64,000 nucleotides of DNA from an uncultured Oscillibacter sp. (GTDB lineage Bacteria; Bacillota; Clostridia; Oscillospirales; Oscillospiraceae): the NCBI RefSeq assembly GCF_910579365.1, contig NZ_CAJTUX010000006.1, positions 1 to 64,000 of the forward strand. The letters are read 5' to 3'. Positions within the stretch are counted from its first letter, which is position 1; the number at the start of each line of letters is the position of its first letter. Under the pieces are notes generated by a model. The model was not told the DNA's origin. It was given only the letters and a program-made list of their open reading frames with translations, and searched no databases. Positions 33,593-41,916 of the stretch are shown here, one piece after another. The position numbers and the translations under genes are program-made.

Positions 33593-34183
33593 CTAGAACG
33601 TCCGCCCCAGGGCGCGGGCGCGCTCCTTGGCGGCCTCCATGATGAGGGGGACCATCGCCGGGTCCACGTCCAGCCCCCCGGCGAACACGTAGTCAAACCG
33701 GGGGATGCCGAACATGGCGGCAAGCTGCTTCCAGTACAGAACGCCCAGGCTGTCCGGCTTTTCAAAGTCCCCGCCGGTGGTGAGAAAGGCCAGCCGCTCC
33801 GCGCCGCAGTCCCCGTGGCAGCCGTCGGCCTCGTAGTGATAGGTGAGGCCGCAGGCGGAAACGTACTCAATATAGACCCGCAGGGCGGCGGGAAAGGTCA
33901 GGTCCCAGAAGGGGGCCGCCACCGCCACCTTGTCCGCCCGCCGGAACTGCCGGGCCAGGGCAAACACCGGCGCGCCGAACTCCCCGGCGCCGGCCAGGGC
34001 CTCCCGCTCCTTCAGGGCGGGGAGGCGGAGGGGCTCCAGGTCCAGCTTCTCCACGTCCACCCTCTCGATCTCCGCTTTCGGGTTCGCCTCCCGGAAGGCG
34101 GAGAGAAAGGCCTCCGCCAGGGCCCGGGTCCGGGACTCCGGTCCCCGGGGGCTGATGCAGCTGTCAATCAATAAAAGTCTCAT
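33593..34183 (-). CDS. NAD(P)H-dependent FMN oxidoreductase (flavodoxin fold)
   Basis: 196-residue protein of the NAD(P)H dehydrogenase (quinone)/azoreductase family. It shows the N-terminal MRLLLIDSCISPRGPESRTRAL-type phosphate loop, VAVAAPFWDLTFPAALRVYIEYVSACGLTYHY (FMN-binding and catalytic region) and LAFLTTGGDFEKP. The physiological electron acceptor cannot be deduced. It is packed between DUF6440 (1-base gap) and miaA (overlapping context). Confidence 0.83.
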   Translation of the reverse strand: MRLLLIDSCISPRGPESRTRALAEAFLSAFREANPKAEIERVDVEKLDLEPLRLPALKEREALAGAGEFGAPVFALARQFRRADKVAVAAPFWDLTFPAALRVYIEYVSACGLTYHYEADGCHGDCGAERLAFLTTGGDFEKPDSLGVLYWKQLAAMFGIPRFDYVFAGGLDVDPAMVPLIMEAAKERARALGRTF

Positions 34184-34184
34184 A

Positions 34185-34370
34185 TCAATCCTCAAGCTCC
34201 CGGACATCGGTGACAATGGGTTTCCCCTGCTGGTTCAGCAGAGGGGTTATTCCGCCGCCGGAGCCGCCCCAGTGGCTGAGGTAATTCACCCCCGTCTCCC
34301 GGTCCACGTAAATCTCAAAACCGCTGCCCACAACCCCCTGGCTGTAGGTCTTCACAAACCGTTTCGCCAT
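34185..34370 (-). CDS. DUF6440 family small protein
   Basis: 61-residue protein with a single compact domain: FVKTYSQGVVGSGFEIYVD, TGVNYLSHWGGSGGGITPLL and LNQQGKPIV. The pattern EIYVDRETGVNYL followed by GGITPLL..GKP is what I recall for DUF6440, a common Firmicute family of unknown function. It lies 9 bases after mutL. Confidence 0.7.
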   Translation of the reverse strand: MAKRFVKTYSQGVVGSGFEIYVDRETGVNYLSHWGGSGGGITPLLNQQGKPIVTDVRELED

Positions 34371-34379
34371 ACCGCCCTC

Positions 34380-36377
34380 CTATGCCCGTTTGAACATCTT
34401 CTCCAATTCGTACCGCGTCAGCTTCACCGCCACGGGCCGCCCGTGGGGGCAGTACTTCACCTCGCCGCTCTGGACCCTGTCCACCAGGGCCCGGAGTTCC
34501 GCCGGGCCGCTCCGCCACCCGCCTTTTATGGCGGCCTTGCAGGCCATGGTGTGGAGCAGGGCCTCCCGCCGCTCCGCCGGGGACCGTCCGGAGCGGAGCT
34601 TTCCCGCCATCTCCTCCAGCGTGGCGGTCACTTCCTCCGCGTCCAGGTCCGCCGGGACCTCCCGGACCAGCACGGCCCCGCCGCCAAAATCCTCGCAGGA
34701 AAAGCCGAAGGACTCCAGCAGGGGCAGGTTCTCCAGCAGCAGCGCCCCGTCCTCCCGGCTCAGCTCCACAGCCACGGGGGTCAGCAGGGTCTGGCGCATG
34801 GGGGGCTCTAGCCCCGCCTTCAGGCGGTCAAAGTTGACGCGCTCGTGGGCGGCGTGCTTGTCCACCAGCCAGACGCAGCCGTCGCCGCTCTCGCAGACGA
34901 TGTAGGTCCGCAATACCTCCCCCGCGATGCGCCAGGGCGTCTCTCCGGCGGAATCCAGAGTCTCCTGCCCCGGCAGCTCCGCCGCCTGGGGAATGGCCGG
35001 GACCCTGGGCCGCTCCTCCGGCAGCGGTTCGGGGCCGCCCATCCCCGCCGGGGACGGTTCCCTTGCCGGAAAGGGAGAAGTCCCCCTCCGCTCCGGCCTC
35101 TCCTCCGCCACGGAGGGCGGCGCGTCCCGCCGCAGGGGAGGGAAGACCCGCCGTCCCCCCAGGGGGCTCTCCGTCCCCTTTGCCGGGGCGATGGCCGGAA
35201 ATCCCGCCCCGCTGTCCGCCAGCCTGGCTCCGGCGGCGGGGCGCTCCGTGTTCCAGGAGGGCGGGGGCCGCTTCCCCTCCGGCTTCGTCCCCTGCTCCCG
35301 GAAGGTCTTCGCGTCCATGGTCCGGAAGAAATCCCCCCGGGGGTTGGATGCCGCCTCCGGCGGCCTGACAGGGGACGGCGCCGGACCGCCGCTGTCCGCC
35401 AGCGTGTCCAGCACGGTGTGGTACACCACGTCAAAAACCGCCTTCTCCTGGGCGAACTTCACCTGGGTCTTGGCGGGGTGGACGTTCACGTCCACCAGAT
35501 TCACCGGCAGCTCCACCGCCAGCACGCAGCCGGGGAACTTCCCCTTCATGATCTGGTTCCGATAGCCCTCCTCCAGGGCCGCCGTCAGGAGCTGAGACTT
35601 GATGAATCGCCCGTTGACGAAAAAGATCTGCATGGACCGGGACCCCCGGCACTGGAGGGGGGCCGTGATGAAGCCGGAGACGGATACCTCCCCTTCCCGC
35701 CCCTTCGCCGGAAGCAGGCTCCGGGCGAAGTCCCGGCCCAGGGCGGCGTACACGGCGGAGTCCAGCCGCCCGTCCCCGGGGGTGTGAAGGGTCTCCGTTC
35801 CGTCCTTGATGAACTTGAAGGACACGTCCGGATGGGACAGGGCCAGGTGCTGCATCAGCCCGGCGGCCGCCGCCGTCTCGGCGCTGTCCTTCTTCATGAA
35901 TTTCAGCCGGGCGGGGGTGTTATAGAAGAGGTCCCGGACCAGGATCGTGGTCCCCTCCGGCGCGCCCGCCGCCTCCACCGGACCGGGGACGCCCCCCTCC
36001 AGATGCAGGGCGGAGCCCATCCCGTCCTCCCGCCGCCGGGTGCGGATGTCCACCCGGCTGACGGCGGAAATGGCCGCCAGCGCCTCCCCCCGGAAGCCCA
36101 GAGTGCCGATCTTCCCCAGGTCCTCCGGCGCGCGGAGCTTGCTGGTGGCGTGGCGGAGGAAGGCGGAGGGCAGCTCCTCCGCGGCGATGCCGCAGCCGTT
36201 GTCGCTGATGCGGATGAGGCTCATGCCTCCGCGGCGGAGCTCCGCCACCACGGCGGAAGCACCGGCGTCAATGGCGTTTTCCACCAGCTCCTTCACCACG
36301 CTGGCGGGGCGCTCCACCACCTCGCCGGCGGCAATGAGGTCCGCCACGTGGGGGGGCAGCTGCTGAATATGGGGCAT
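34380..36377 (-). CDS. mutL: DNA mismatch repair protein MutL
   Basis: 665 residues. The N-terminal GHKL ATPase has VVKELVENAIDAGA, RISDNGCGIAAEEL, ATSKL and GFRGEALAAIS; IFFVNGRFIKS begins the transducer domain. A variable proline/arginine-rich linker spans about residues 330-470. The C-terminal endonuclease domain has VDKHAAHERVNFD in place of the usual DQHA(x)2E(x)4E, plus ACKAAIKGG and CPHGRPVAVKL. The Q-to-K and final E-to-D changes are small but touch the nicking motif. It is in the mutS cluster with AEC and CPBP genes between. Confidence 0.95.
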   Translation of the reverse strand: MPHIQQLPPHVADLIAAGEVVERPASVVKELVENAIDAGASAVVAELRRGGMSLIRISDNGCGIAAEELPSAFLRHATSKLRAPEDLGKIGTLGFRGEALAAISAVSRVDIRTRRREDGMGSALHLEGGVPGPVEAAGAPEGTTILVRDLFYNTPARLKFMKKDSAETAAAAGLMQHLALSHPDVSFKFIKDGTETLHTPGDGRLDSAVYAALGRDFARSLLPAKGREGEVSVSGFITAPLQCRGSRSMQIFFVNGRFIKSQLLTAALEEGYRNQIMKGKFPGCVLAVELPVNLVDVNVHPAKTQVKFAQEKAVFDVVYHTVLDTLADSGGPAPSPVRPPEAASNPRGDFFRTMDAKTFREQGTKPEGKRPPPSWNTERPAAGARLADSGAGFPAIAPAKGTESPLGGRRVFPPLRRDAPPSVAEERPERRGTSPFPAREPSPAGMGGPEPLPEERPRVPAIPQAAELPGQETLDSAGETPWRIAGEVLRTYIVCESGDGCVWLVDKHAAHERVNFDRLKAGLEPPMRQTLLTPVAVELSREDGALLLENLPLLESFGFSCEDFGGGAVLVREVPADLDAEEVTATLEEMAGKLRSGRSPAERREALLHTMACKAAIKGGWRSGPAELRALVDRVQSGEVKYCPHGRPVAVKLTRYELEKMFKRA

Positions 36378-36408
36378 ACAATTTCCTCCTCTCCGTCTCC
36401 AGGCGGGT

Positions 36409-37320
36409 TCACAGCAAGAGGGCCGCCACCAGGGGAATCGTCACGATGGAGGCCAGGGTAGTCACAAAGGTAATCTGGGCCATGCACTCCGAGTCCCCGC
36501 CGTACTCCATGCAGAGGAGCGACCCGTTCACCGCTGCGGGCATGGCCATCTGGGTGACGGCGATGCCCAGAATCATGGGTTCCGTCCCCAGGGCCCGGAG
36601 GGCGGGGCAGAGGACCGCCGGCATGACCAGCAGCCGGATGGCCGACAGCGCCCAAAGCCGGGGGGAGGCCAGCATCCGCCCCAGGGGCAGCCCCGCCAGC
36701 AGCGACCCCACAAACAGCAAAGACAGCGGCACCGTGACGCTCCCCACGAACTCCAGCGCCTCCCCCGCCACCGCCGGGGGGCGGAGGCGGCCCAGGGCCA
36801 GAACCAGCGCCAAAAGGGAGGCCGCCACGCAGGGCGAACACATCCGCCGCAGGCTGAAGCGCCTGGCCCCGGTCAGCATCAGCGGTCCCAGGGTGAAGGA
36901 CATGAGGTTGAACGGCAGTACCAGGATTACGGCGTAAAACAGCGCCTCCGGGCCGAAGAGGGCCACCGCCACGGGATAGCCGATGAAGCCCACATTGGGA
37001 AAGGCCAGGGTATAGCGCCAGACCCCCTTCTGCCCCGGCGTGCCCCCCAGCAGGCGGGGCGCCAGGAAAACGAAGGCGAACTCCAACAGGTAAAACACCG
37101 CGCTGACCCCCAGAACCTCCAGCAGCATGGACCGCTCCGGCAGCTCCTCTCCCGTGGAGACGGCCCCCAGTATCATGGCGGGCATGGTGACGGTCAGCAG
37201 CAGCTTCGATACCTTCCGGTCCGTCTCCCCGCCCAGGATGCCCAGGCGGTTGGCCGCGTACCCGCAGGCGATGGCGAAGAGCAGCACCAGCATCTCCGCC
37301 AGGGTGTCCACAAAACTCAT
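36409..37320 (-). CDS. AEC-family (auxin efflux carrier-like) transporter
   Basis: 303-residue membrane protein with about ten transmembrane helices in two halves. ACGYAANRLGILGGETDRKVSKLLLTVTMPAMIL and LPFNLMSFTLGPLMLTG are typical of the AEC family, and the second half has GSVTVPLSLLFVGSLLAGLPL. Bacterial members export or import organic anions such as malate or malonate. Substrate unknown. It sits between mutL and the CPBP gene on the same strand. Confidence 0.88.
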   Translation of the reverse strand: MSFVDTLAEMLVLLFAIACGYAANRLGILGGETDRKVSKLLLTVTMPAMILGAVSTGEELPERSMLLEVLGVSAVFYLLEFAFVFLAPRLLGGTPGQKGVWRYTLAFPNVGFIGYPVAVALFGPEALFYAVILVLPFNLMSFTLGPLMLTGARRFSLRRMCSPCVAASLLALVLALGRLRPPAVAGEALEFVGSVTVPLSLLFVGSLLAGLPLGRMLASPRLWALSAIRLLVMPAVLCPALRALGTEPMILGIAVTQMAMPAAVNGSLLCMEYGGDSECMAQITFVTTLASIVTIPLVAALLL

Positions 37321-37359
37321 TCGACGACTTCTTTCCCGGGCGCGGCGCGCCCCTTGTAT

Positions 37360-38070
37360 TTACACGATTCCCGCCAGCACGGACAGGGCGTTCACCCCGG
37401 CGTGAAGGCCCACGGAGGCCCACAGCGTCCCGGAATGGTCATAGGCCCAGGCCAGCACCAGACCGGGAATCAGGTACTGGGCCATCAGCAGGAAATAGGC
37501 CGCGTCCCGGCTCGCCAGGGCGAACTGCCACACGTGGAGCAGGGCGAAGAGGGCGCAGCTCACCGCGTAGGCCAGAAGGCGGCTTCGCTCCTTCAGCCCG
37601 CCGAAGACCAGGCCGCGGAACAGCGTCTCCTCCACAAAGGGGGCCAGGAAGAGGACGATCAAAAGGGTCATATGGGGGGCGCTGCCGGTGCGGGCGGAGA
37701 TGGCGGAGTCGTTCAGATTCCCCGCCCCGCTCCACAGCGCGCCCCCCAGGCGGGAGGTCAGCTCGCACAGGCCGTAATGGGCCACAAGACCCACGGCGGC
37801 AGTCTTGCAGGCAAGGCCCGGGGCGTCCAGAAAGCGGCGGGTGGTCCTGGCCAGCAGGCTGTGGAAGAGGATCACCGTCACGGCAAAGAGGCCGTAGTAG
37901 TAAATCGCGCCGCCCATCTCCTCCGTCACCCGCCGTCCCAGCAGCTCCCCCGCCAGACCCAGGGCGGGCCTGGCCGCCAGGGGAAGGAGGAGGAGGTACA
38001 TCACAAAGAAGATCGTGCCGCCGAAGCGCTCCAGATTCGTCAGGCCGGGGGCCGCTTTTCGTTTCGCCAT
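37360..38070 (-). CDS. CPBP intramembrane protease (CAAX-like)
   Basis: 236-residue polytopic protein with the CPBP/Abi signature: motif 1 LAPFVEETLFRGLVFGGL (EExxxR), motif 2 ALLHVWQFALA (FxxxH-like) and motif 3 VGLHAGVNALSVLA. Members are intramembrane glutamic peptidases with varied roles, including bacteriocin self-immunity. Here it lies 10 bases after mutS in an operon without bacteriocin genes. Confidence 0.88.
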   Translation of the reverse strand: MAKRKAAPGLTNLERFGGTIFFVMYLLLLPLAARPALGLAGELLGRRVTEEMGGAIYYYGLFAVTVILFHSLLARTTRRFLDAPGLACKTAAVGLVAHYGLCELTSRLGGALWSGAGNLNDSAISARTGSAPHMTLLIVLFLAPFVEETLFRGLVFGGLKERSRLLAYAVSCALFALLHVWQFALASRDAAYFLLMAQYLIPGLVLAWAYDHSGTLWASVGLHAGVNALSVLAGIV

Positions 38071-38080
38071 GGGGCCCTCC

Positions 38081-40687
38081 TCATGTCAGTTTTTGTTTCA
38101 GCTCGTAGAGGAGGCTCATGGCCTCGATGGGGGTCATGGCGTCGGGCTGGCAGCGGCGCAGGGCGTCCAGCACCTCCCCCTCGCCGATGGCGGAGAGGGA
38201 GACCTGTTCCTCCTCCCGCCGGGGGGCGGCGCGGCGCACGCCGTTTTCCCCCTCCAGCTCCTCCAGCACCTGCCGGGCCCGCTGGAGGACCTTGTCCGGC
38301 AGTCCCGCCAGCTTGGCCACCTCGATGCCATAGCTCCGGTCCGCCCCGCCGGGGAGAATCTTCCGCAGGAAGATGATCTCCTCCCCCCGGGTCTTCACGG
38401 CGATGCTGCAATTGATCGTGCCGGGGAGGGTGTTCTCCAGCTCCGTCAGCTCGTGGTAATGGGTGGCGAAAAGGGTCTTCGCCCCCAGGGTCTTCGGGCT
38501 TGCGCAGTGCTCCAGCACGGCCCGGGCGATGCTCATCCCGTCGAAGGTGGAGGTGCCCCGGCCGATCTCGTCCAGAATCAAAAGGGAGTTTTTCGTCGCG
38601 CAGCGGAGGATGTCCGCCACCTCCGTCATCTCCACCATGAAGGTGGACTGCCCGGCGGAGAGGTCGTCGCTGGCCCCCACCCGGGTAAAGATGCGGTCCA
38701 CCACGCCGATGCGGGCCCGGGCGGCGGGGACAAAGCCCCCCATCTGGGCCATGAGCACCGTCAGCGCCACCTGGCGCATGTAGGTGGACTTGCCCGCCAT
38801 GTTGGGCCCGGTGATGATGGCCACCCGGCTCTCCTTCTCCCCCAGGAAGGTGTCGTTGGGAACAAAGAAGCTGTCCTTCAGCACCCGCTCCACCACCGGG
38901 TGGCGGCCCTCTTTGATGTCGATGACCCCGGACTCGTCCACGTCCGGGCGGCAGTAGTGGTTCCGCACCGCCACGGCGGCCAGGGACGCCAGGGTGTCCG
39001 CCTCCGCCACAGCGGCGGCGGCCTTCAAAACCCGGGCGGAGGCAGCGGAAATCTCCTGGCGGAGCTGGGTGAAGAGCTCGTACTCCAGGGCCACCACCCG
39101 GTCGGAGGCGGTGAGGATGGACTGCTCCAGCTCCTTGAGCTCCTGGGTGATGTAGCGCTCGCCGTTGGCCAGGGTCTGTTTGCGGATATAGGTCTCCGGC
39201 ACCTGGCCCTTATAGCTGTTGGAGACCTCGATGTAATAGCCGAAGACCTTGTTGTACCCAATCTTCAGCCCCCGGATGCCGGTCCGCTCCTTCTCCCGGG
39301 CCTCCATCTCGGGGATGACGCCCTTGCCGCTGCGGAGGATGTGCCGCAGGCGGTCCACCTCCTCGTGGAAGCCGTCCCGGATCAGGTCCCCCTCCCGGAC
39401 GGAGAAGGGGGGCTTGTCGCAAATGGTCTCGGCGATGCGGCTTCCCAGGTCCTCCAGGGTGTCCAGCTCCTCCGCCAGCTCCGTGAGGCGGCGGTCCGGA
39501 AAGGAGGCCAGCCGGGCCTTGATCTCCGGCAGCTTCTCAATGGCGGCCCGGAGGGAGCTCAGGTCCCGCCCGCCGGCGGTGCCGTAGACGATGCGGCCAA
39601 TCAGCCGCTCCATGTCCCCCAGGCCGGAGAGGGAGGCGATGAGCTCCTCCCGGTCGATGGTCCGCTCCGCCAGGGCGGCCACGGCGCCGTTCCGCCGGCA
39701 GATGGCGGCCACGTTCAAAAGCGGCCGCTCCAGCCAACTCCGGAGGCACCGGCCCCCCATGGGGGTCTGGGTCCGGTCCAGCACCCAGAGGAGGCTGCCC
39801 TTTTTCTCCTTGCTCCGCAGGGTCTCCGTCAGCTCCAGGTTCCGCCGGGCGGAGAGGTCCAGTTCCATAAAGCGCCCCTGCTCGTAATAGTCCAGGTCGT
39901 TGATGTAGGACAGGTCCGTCTTCTGCGTCTCATACAGATAGCTCAAAAGTCCCCCCAGGGCCATGGCGGCGGCGGGAACCCCGGCGGGGAGGCGGGACCA
40001 GGCCTCGTCCCCGAACTGCGTTCGGATGCTCCGCTCCGCCTCGGGGAGGCGGAAGCGCCGCTCCCCGGCGTTCTCCACCCGGCAGCGGAACTTCTCCCGC
40101 AGGGCGGAGACCAGGGCGGTCTCGGAGTATGCCCCATCGTTCAGCACGGCCTCGGCAGGGGAGAAGCGGCCCAACTCGTTGATCACGTGCTCCACCCGGT
40201 CCTTCCCGGTGAAGGACGTCAGGTGCGCCCGGCCGGTGGTGATGTCGCAGAAGGCGGCCCCGGCGGAGCGGGAATCCACGCAGACGGCGCAGAGGAAGTT
40301 GCTGGACTTCTCCTCCAGGCACCCCGCGTCGGTGACGGTGCCGGGGGTGACCACCCGGATGATATCCCGCTTTACCAGCCCCTTGGCCTGGGCGGGGTCC
40401 TCCATCTGCTCGCAGATGGCCACCTTATAGCCCTTGGCGATGAGCCGGGCGATGTAGGCCTCGCTGGCGTGATAGGGGATGCCGCACATGGGGACCTGCT
40501 CCGCCTCGGGCTTCAGGTGCTTGCCCCGGTCCCGGCTGGTGAGGGTGAGGTCCAGCTCCTTGGAGGCGAGCTTTGCGTCGTCGGCGAACATCTCGTAGAA
40601 ATCACCCAGGCGGAAGAAGAGGATGGAATCCGGATTCTCCTTCTTGATCTCCAGGTATTGCCTCATCATGGGGGTCAGTTCCGCCAT
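38081..40687 (-). CDS. mutS: DNA mismatch recognition protein MutS
   Basis: 868 residues, normal MutS1 length. The mismatch-binding FxE is in FFRLGDFYEMFADDA near residue 30; PMCGIPYHASEAYIARLI follows. The lever domain and clamp are intact, and the ATPase has Walker A TGPNMAGKSTYMRQVALTVL, ILDEIGRGTSTFDGMSIA and FATHYHELTELE. The C-terminal helix-turn-helix region AKLAGLPDKVLQRARQVLEELE is intact. It heads the run to mutL; miaB, its usual upstream neighbour in Clostridia, is 2.3 kb away. Confidence 0.97.
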   Translation of the reverse strand: MAELTPMMRQYLEIKKENPDSILFFRLGDFYEMFADDAKLASKELDLTLTSRDRGKHLKPEAEQVPMCGIPYHASEAYIARLIAKGYKVAICEQMEDPAQAKGLVKRDIIRVVTPGTVTDAGCLEEKSSNFLCAVCVDSRSAGAAFCDITTGRAHLTSFTGKDRVEHVINELGRFSPAEAVLNDGAYSETALVSALREKFRCRVENAGERRFRLPEAERSIRTQFGDEAWSRLPAGVPAAAMALGGLLSYLYETQKTDLSYINDLDYYEQGRFMELDLSARRNLELTETLRSKEKKGSLLWVLDRTQTPMGGRCLRSWLERPLLNVAAICRRNGAVAALAERTIDREELIASLSGLGDMERLIGRIVYGTAGGRDLSSLRAAIEKLPEIKARLASFPDRRLTELAEELDTLEDLGSRIAETICDKPPFSVREGDLIRDGFHEEVDRLRHILRSGKGVIPEMEAREKERTGIRGLKIGYNKVFGYYIEVSNSYKGQVPETYIRKQTLANGERYITQELKELEQSILTASDRVVALEYELFTQLRQEISAASARVLKAAAAVAEADTLASLAAVAVRNHYCRPDVDESGVIDIKEGRHPVVERVLKDSFFVPNDTFLGEKESRVAIITGPNMAGKSTYMRQVALTVLMAQMGGFVPAARARIGVVDRIFTRVGASDDLSAGQSTFMVEMTEVADILRCATKNSLLILDEIGRGTSTFDGMSIARAVLEHCASPKTLGAKTLFATHYHELTELENTLPGTINCSIAVKTRGEEIIFLRKILPGGADRSYGIEVAKLAGLPDKVLQRARQVLEELEGENGVRRAAPRREEEQVSLSAIGEGEVLDALRRCQPDAMTPIEAMSLLYELKQKLT

Positions 40688-40712
40688 GGCAGCGCCTCTC
40701 CTCTCTCTCGTC

Positions 40713-41540
40713 TCAAAGCTCCGCCGCCGTGCCGCCGTTCATGGGCCGCAGACGGTCTCCCAGGGTCTTTTGCAGCTGGGCAAAGGCCCAGTCTCCGGTG
40801 CAGTGGCCGGTGTAGTAGACCGTCGTTCCCTCCGCCAGGGCCCGGGCGGTGGCGGCGATCAGCTCCCCGGCCCCCGGCGTGTCCGGCGTCACCTCGAAGA
40901 GGTGAAAGCCGCCAAACACCACGTCGGGCATCCGGCCCAGGTATCGCTTCGCCGCCCGGAGGGTGTTCACCATCCCCAGGTGGCCGCACCCGGCCAGGAG
41001 GGCGGACCTGCCGTTTTCCTCGATCAAAAGATGCTGCTCGTGGGCGAAGCCGTCGGGGCGGAAGCCCGCCCCGGTCCGCTCCTGGAGCTTGGGAGCCACG
41101 GCCCGGACCGTCCGGTCGTCCTCCACGCCGGAGAAGAGGGTCAGCCCCTCGTCCGGCCGCAGGCACTCCCCGGTGAAGACAAAGCGGTCTCCCAGGCCCT
41201 CCGCCTCCGGCGGAAGACCGATATAGTGGGGCTCCTGCCCCGGCAGGACGGCGTAATAGGCCCCCAGGGCCTCCCGGCGGAGATAGATCTTCGCCCCGGC
41301 ATTCACCCGGCAGAAGGCCGCCAGGCCGCCGCCGTGGTCCGAGTGACCGTGGGACAGCACGGCCATGTCCACGGCGGAGAGGTCCACTCCCAGCTTTTCC
41401 GCGTTGCGGAGGAACTGCTCGTCGGGCCCCATGTCAAAGAGGACCTTGTGCCGTCCGGTCTCCACATAGAGGGAAAGCCCCCGGGCGGAGGCCAGCTCCG
41501 CGCGGCAGGCGTCGTTTTCCAGCAGGGTGATGATCTTCAT
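40713..41540 (-). CDS. Metallo-beta-lactamase-fold hydrolase
   Basis: 275-residue MBL protein. The metal site is LSHGHSDHGGGLAAF, followed by AGCGHLGMVNTLRAAKR and GGFHLFE, a pattern of the dihydropterin-ribofuranosyl-aminobenzene-phosphate-synthase-like MBL group (MJ0301 type). Physiological substrate unknown. It ends 25 bases upstream of mutS and probably shares its transcript. Its promoter is not obvious; readthrough from the toxin promoter at 41848 is possible. Confidence 0.85.
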   Translation of the reverse strand: MKIITLLENDACRAELASARGLSLYVETGRHKVLFDMGPDEQFLRNAEKLGVDLSAVDMAVLSHGHSDHGGGLAAFCRVNAGAKIYLRREALGAYYAVLPGQEPHYIGLPPEAEGLGDRFVFTGECLRPDEGLTLFSGVEDDRTVRAVAPKLQERTGAGFRPDGFAHEQHLLIEENGRSALLAGCGHLGMVNTLRAAKRYLGRMPDVVFGGFHLFEVTPDTPGAGELIAATARALAEGTTVYYTGHCTGDWAFAQLQKTLGDRLRPMNGGTAAEL

Positions 41541-41573
41541 GGGGAACCTCCAGATTTCGTATTCAAGCCGCCC

Positions 41574-41602
41574 TTGACAGCCGGGGCGGGTTCGGATATA
41601 AT
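41574..41602 (+). promoter_or_regulatory. Consensus promoter of the antisense RNA
   Basis: TTGACA (41574-41579), exactly 17 bases, TATAAT (41597-41602): a perfect sigma-A promoter pointing towards the toxin stop codon, with no protein gene in front of it. Confidence 0.9.
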
Positions 41603-41607
41603 AGGGA

Positions 41608-41718
41608 CAAGAGGGCGGTCAGCCGGGTGCCAGCCGGTTGGCGGTCAAACTCTTCCAAGTTTATAGCTTGAGAATATGCCGTCTTCCGCTGGAGCTTGGG
41701 GGGCGGCTTATCTTTTTA
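41608..41718 (+). ncRNA. Antisense RNA of a type I toxin-antitoxin locus (predicted)
   Basis: Starting about 41608 from the consensus promoter, a transcript of roughly 110 nt would end at a terminator whose stem GCCGTCTTCC (41678-41687) pairs with GGGGGGCGGC (41698-41707), followed by TTATCTTTTT. The RNA is complementary to the 3' untranslated region and the stop codon of the microprotein on the other strand. Near its 5' end are direct-repeat-like blocks around CAGCCGG. This matches the geometry of convergent type I systems such as par of Enterococcus or TxpA/RatA of Bacillus. Confidence 0.65.
41678..41718 (+). terminator. Terminator of the antisense RNA
   Basis: A 10-bp stem with three G-U pairs, loop of ten bases, then TTATCTTTTT. 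It lies over the toxin stop codon (41708-41710). Confidence 0.7.
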
Positions 41719-41785
41719 GGTTATGATCTGATTGGATGGCCGCAATCACAAGCGTAAGTAACGCGATGGTTTCCGGCACGCTCAT
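41708..41785 (-). CDS. Putative holin-like type I toxin (25 residues)
   Basis: ATG at 41785 opens a 25-codon frame ending TAA at 41708. The protein is one hydrophobic segment (TIALLTLVIAAI, residues 6-17) followed by a charged tail SDHNLKR, the hallmark of holin-like toxins in Firmicutes. GAGGCGAGG lies 5 bases upstream as ribosome site. A minus-strand extended -10 promoter lies at 41848, and an antisense RNA from a consensus promoter converges on its 3' end. Too short for ordinary gene finders. Function is inferred from architecture and hydrophobicity. Confidence 0.65.
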   Translation of the reverse strand: MSVPETIALLTLVIAAIQSDHNLKR

Positions 41786-41842
41786 GGGCCTCGCCTCTTT
41801 CCGCTTGAAAGAGGATGGACCCCGCCTCGCCTGCCGGTTTCC

Positions 41843-41853
41843 ATTATATCACA
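41843..41853 (-). promoter_or_regulatory. Extended -10 promoter of the toxin gene
   Basis: Minus strand TGATATAAT (41851-41843) is an extended -10 element. No good -35 box stands at the normal distance, though TTGACA occurs 7 bases upstream of the -10, too close to be used with it. Confidence 0.55.
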
Positions 41854-41874
41854 TTTGTCAATCACCATCCGAAA

Positions 41875-41898
41875 GACCCCGCGCGTCAGCGCGGGGTC
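41875..41898. terminator. Terminator between toxin unit and coiled-coil gene
   Basis: Perfect 10-bp stem GACCCCGCGC / GCGCGGGGTC with a four-base loop; TTTC follows on the minus strand. It separates the coiled-coil gene upstream from the toxin promoter. Confidence 0.75.
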
Positions 41899-41916
41899 AA
41901 TCCTTTACGTATATCC

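Noticed and set aside
38015..41176. 1053-codon plus-strand frame over mutS
   Set aside because: Shadow of mutS; composition is not protein-like and there is no ribosome site.
40713..41540. Antibiotic beta-lactamase
   Set aside because: The MBL fold is present, but motif spacing and lack of a signal peptide point to a cytoplasmic hydrolase.
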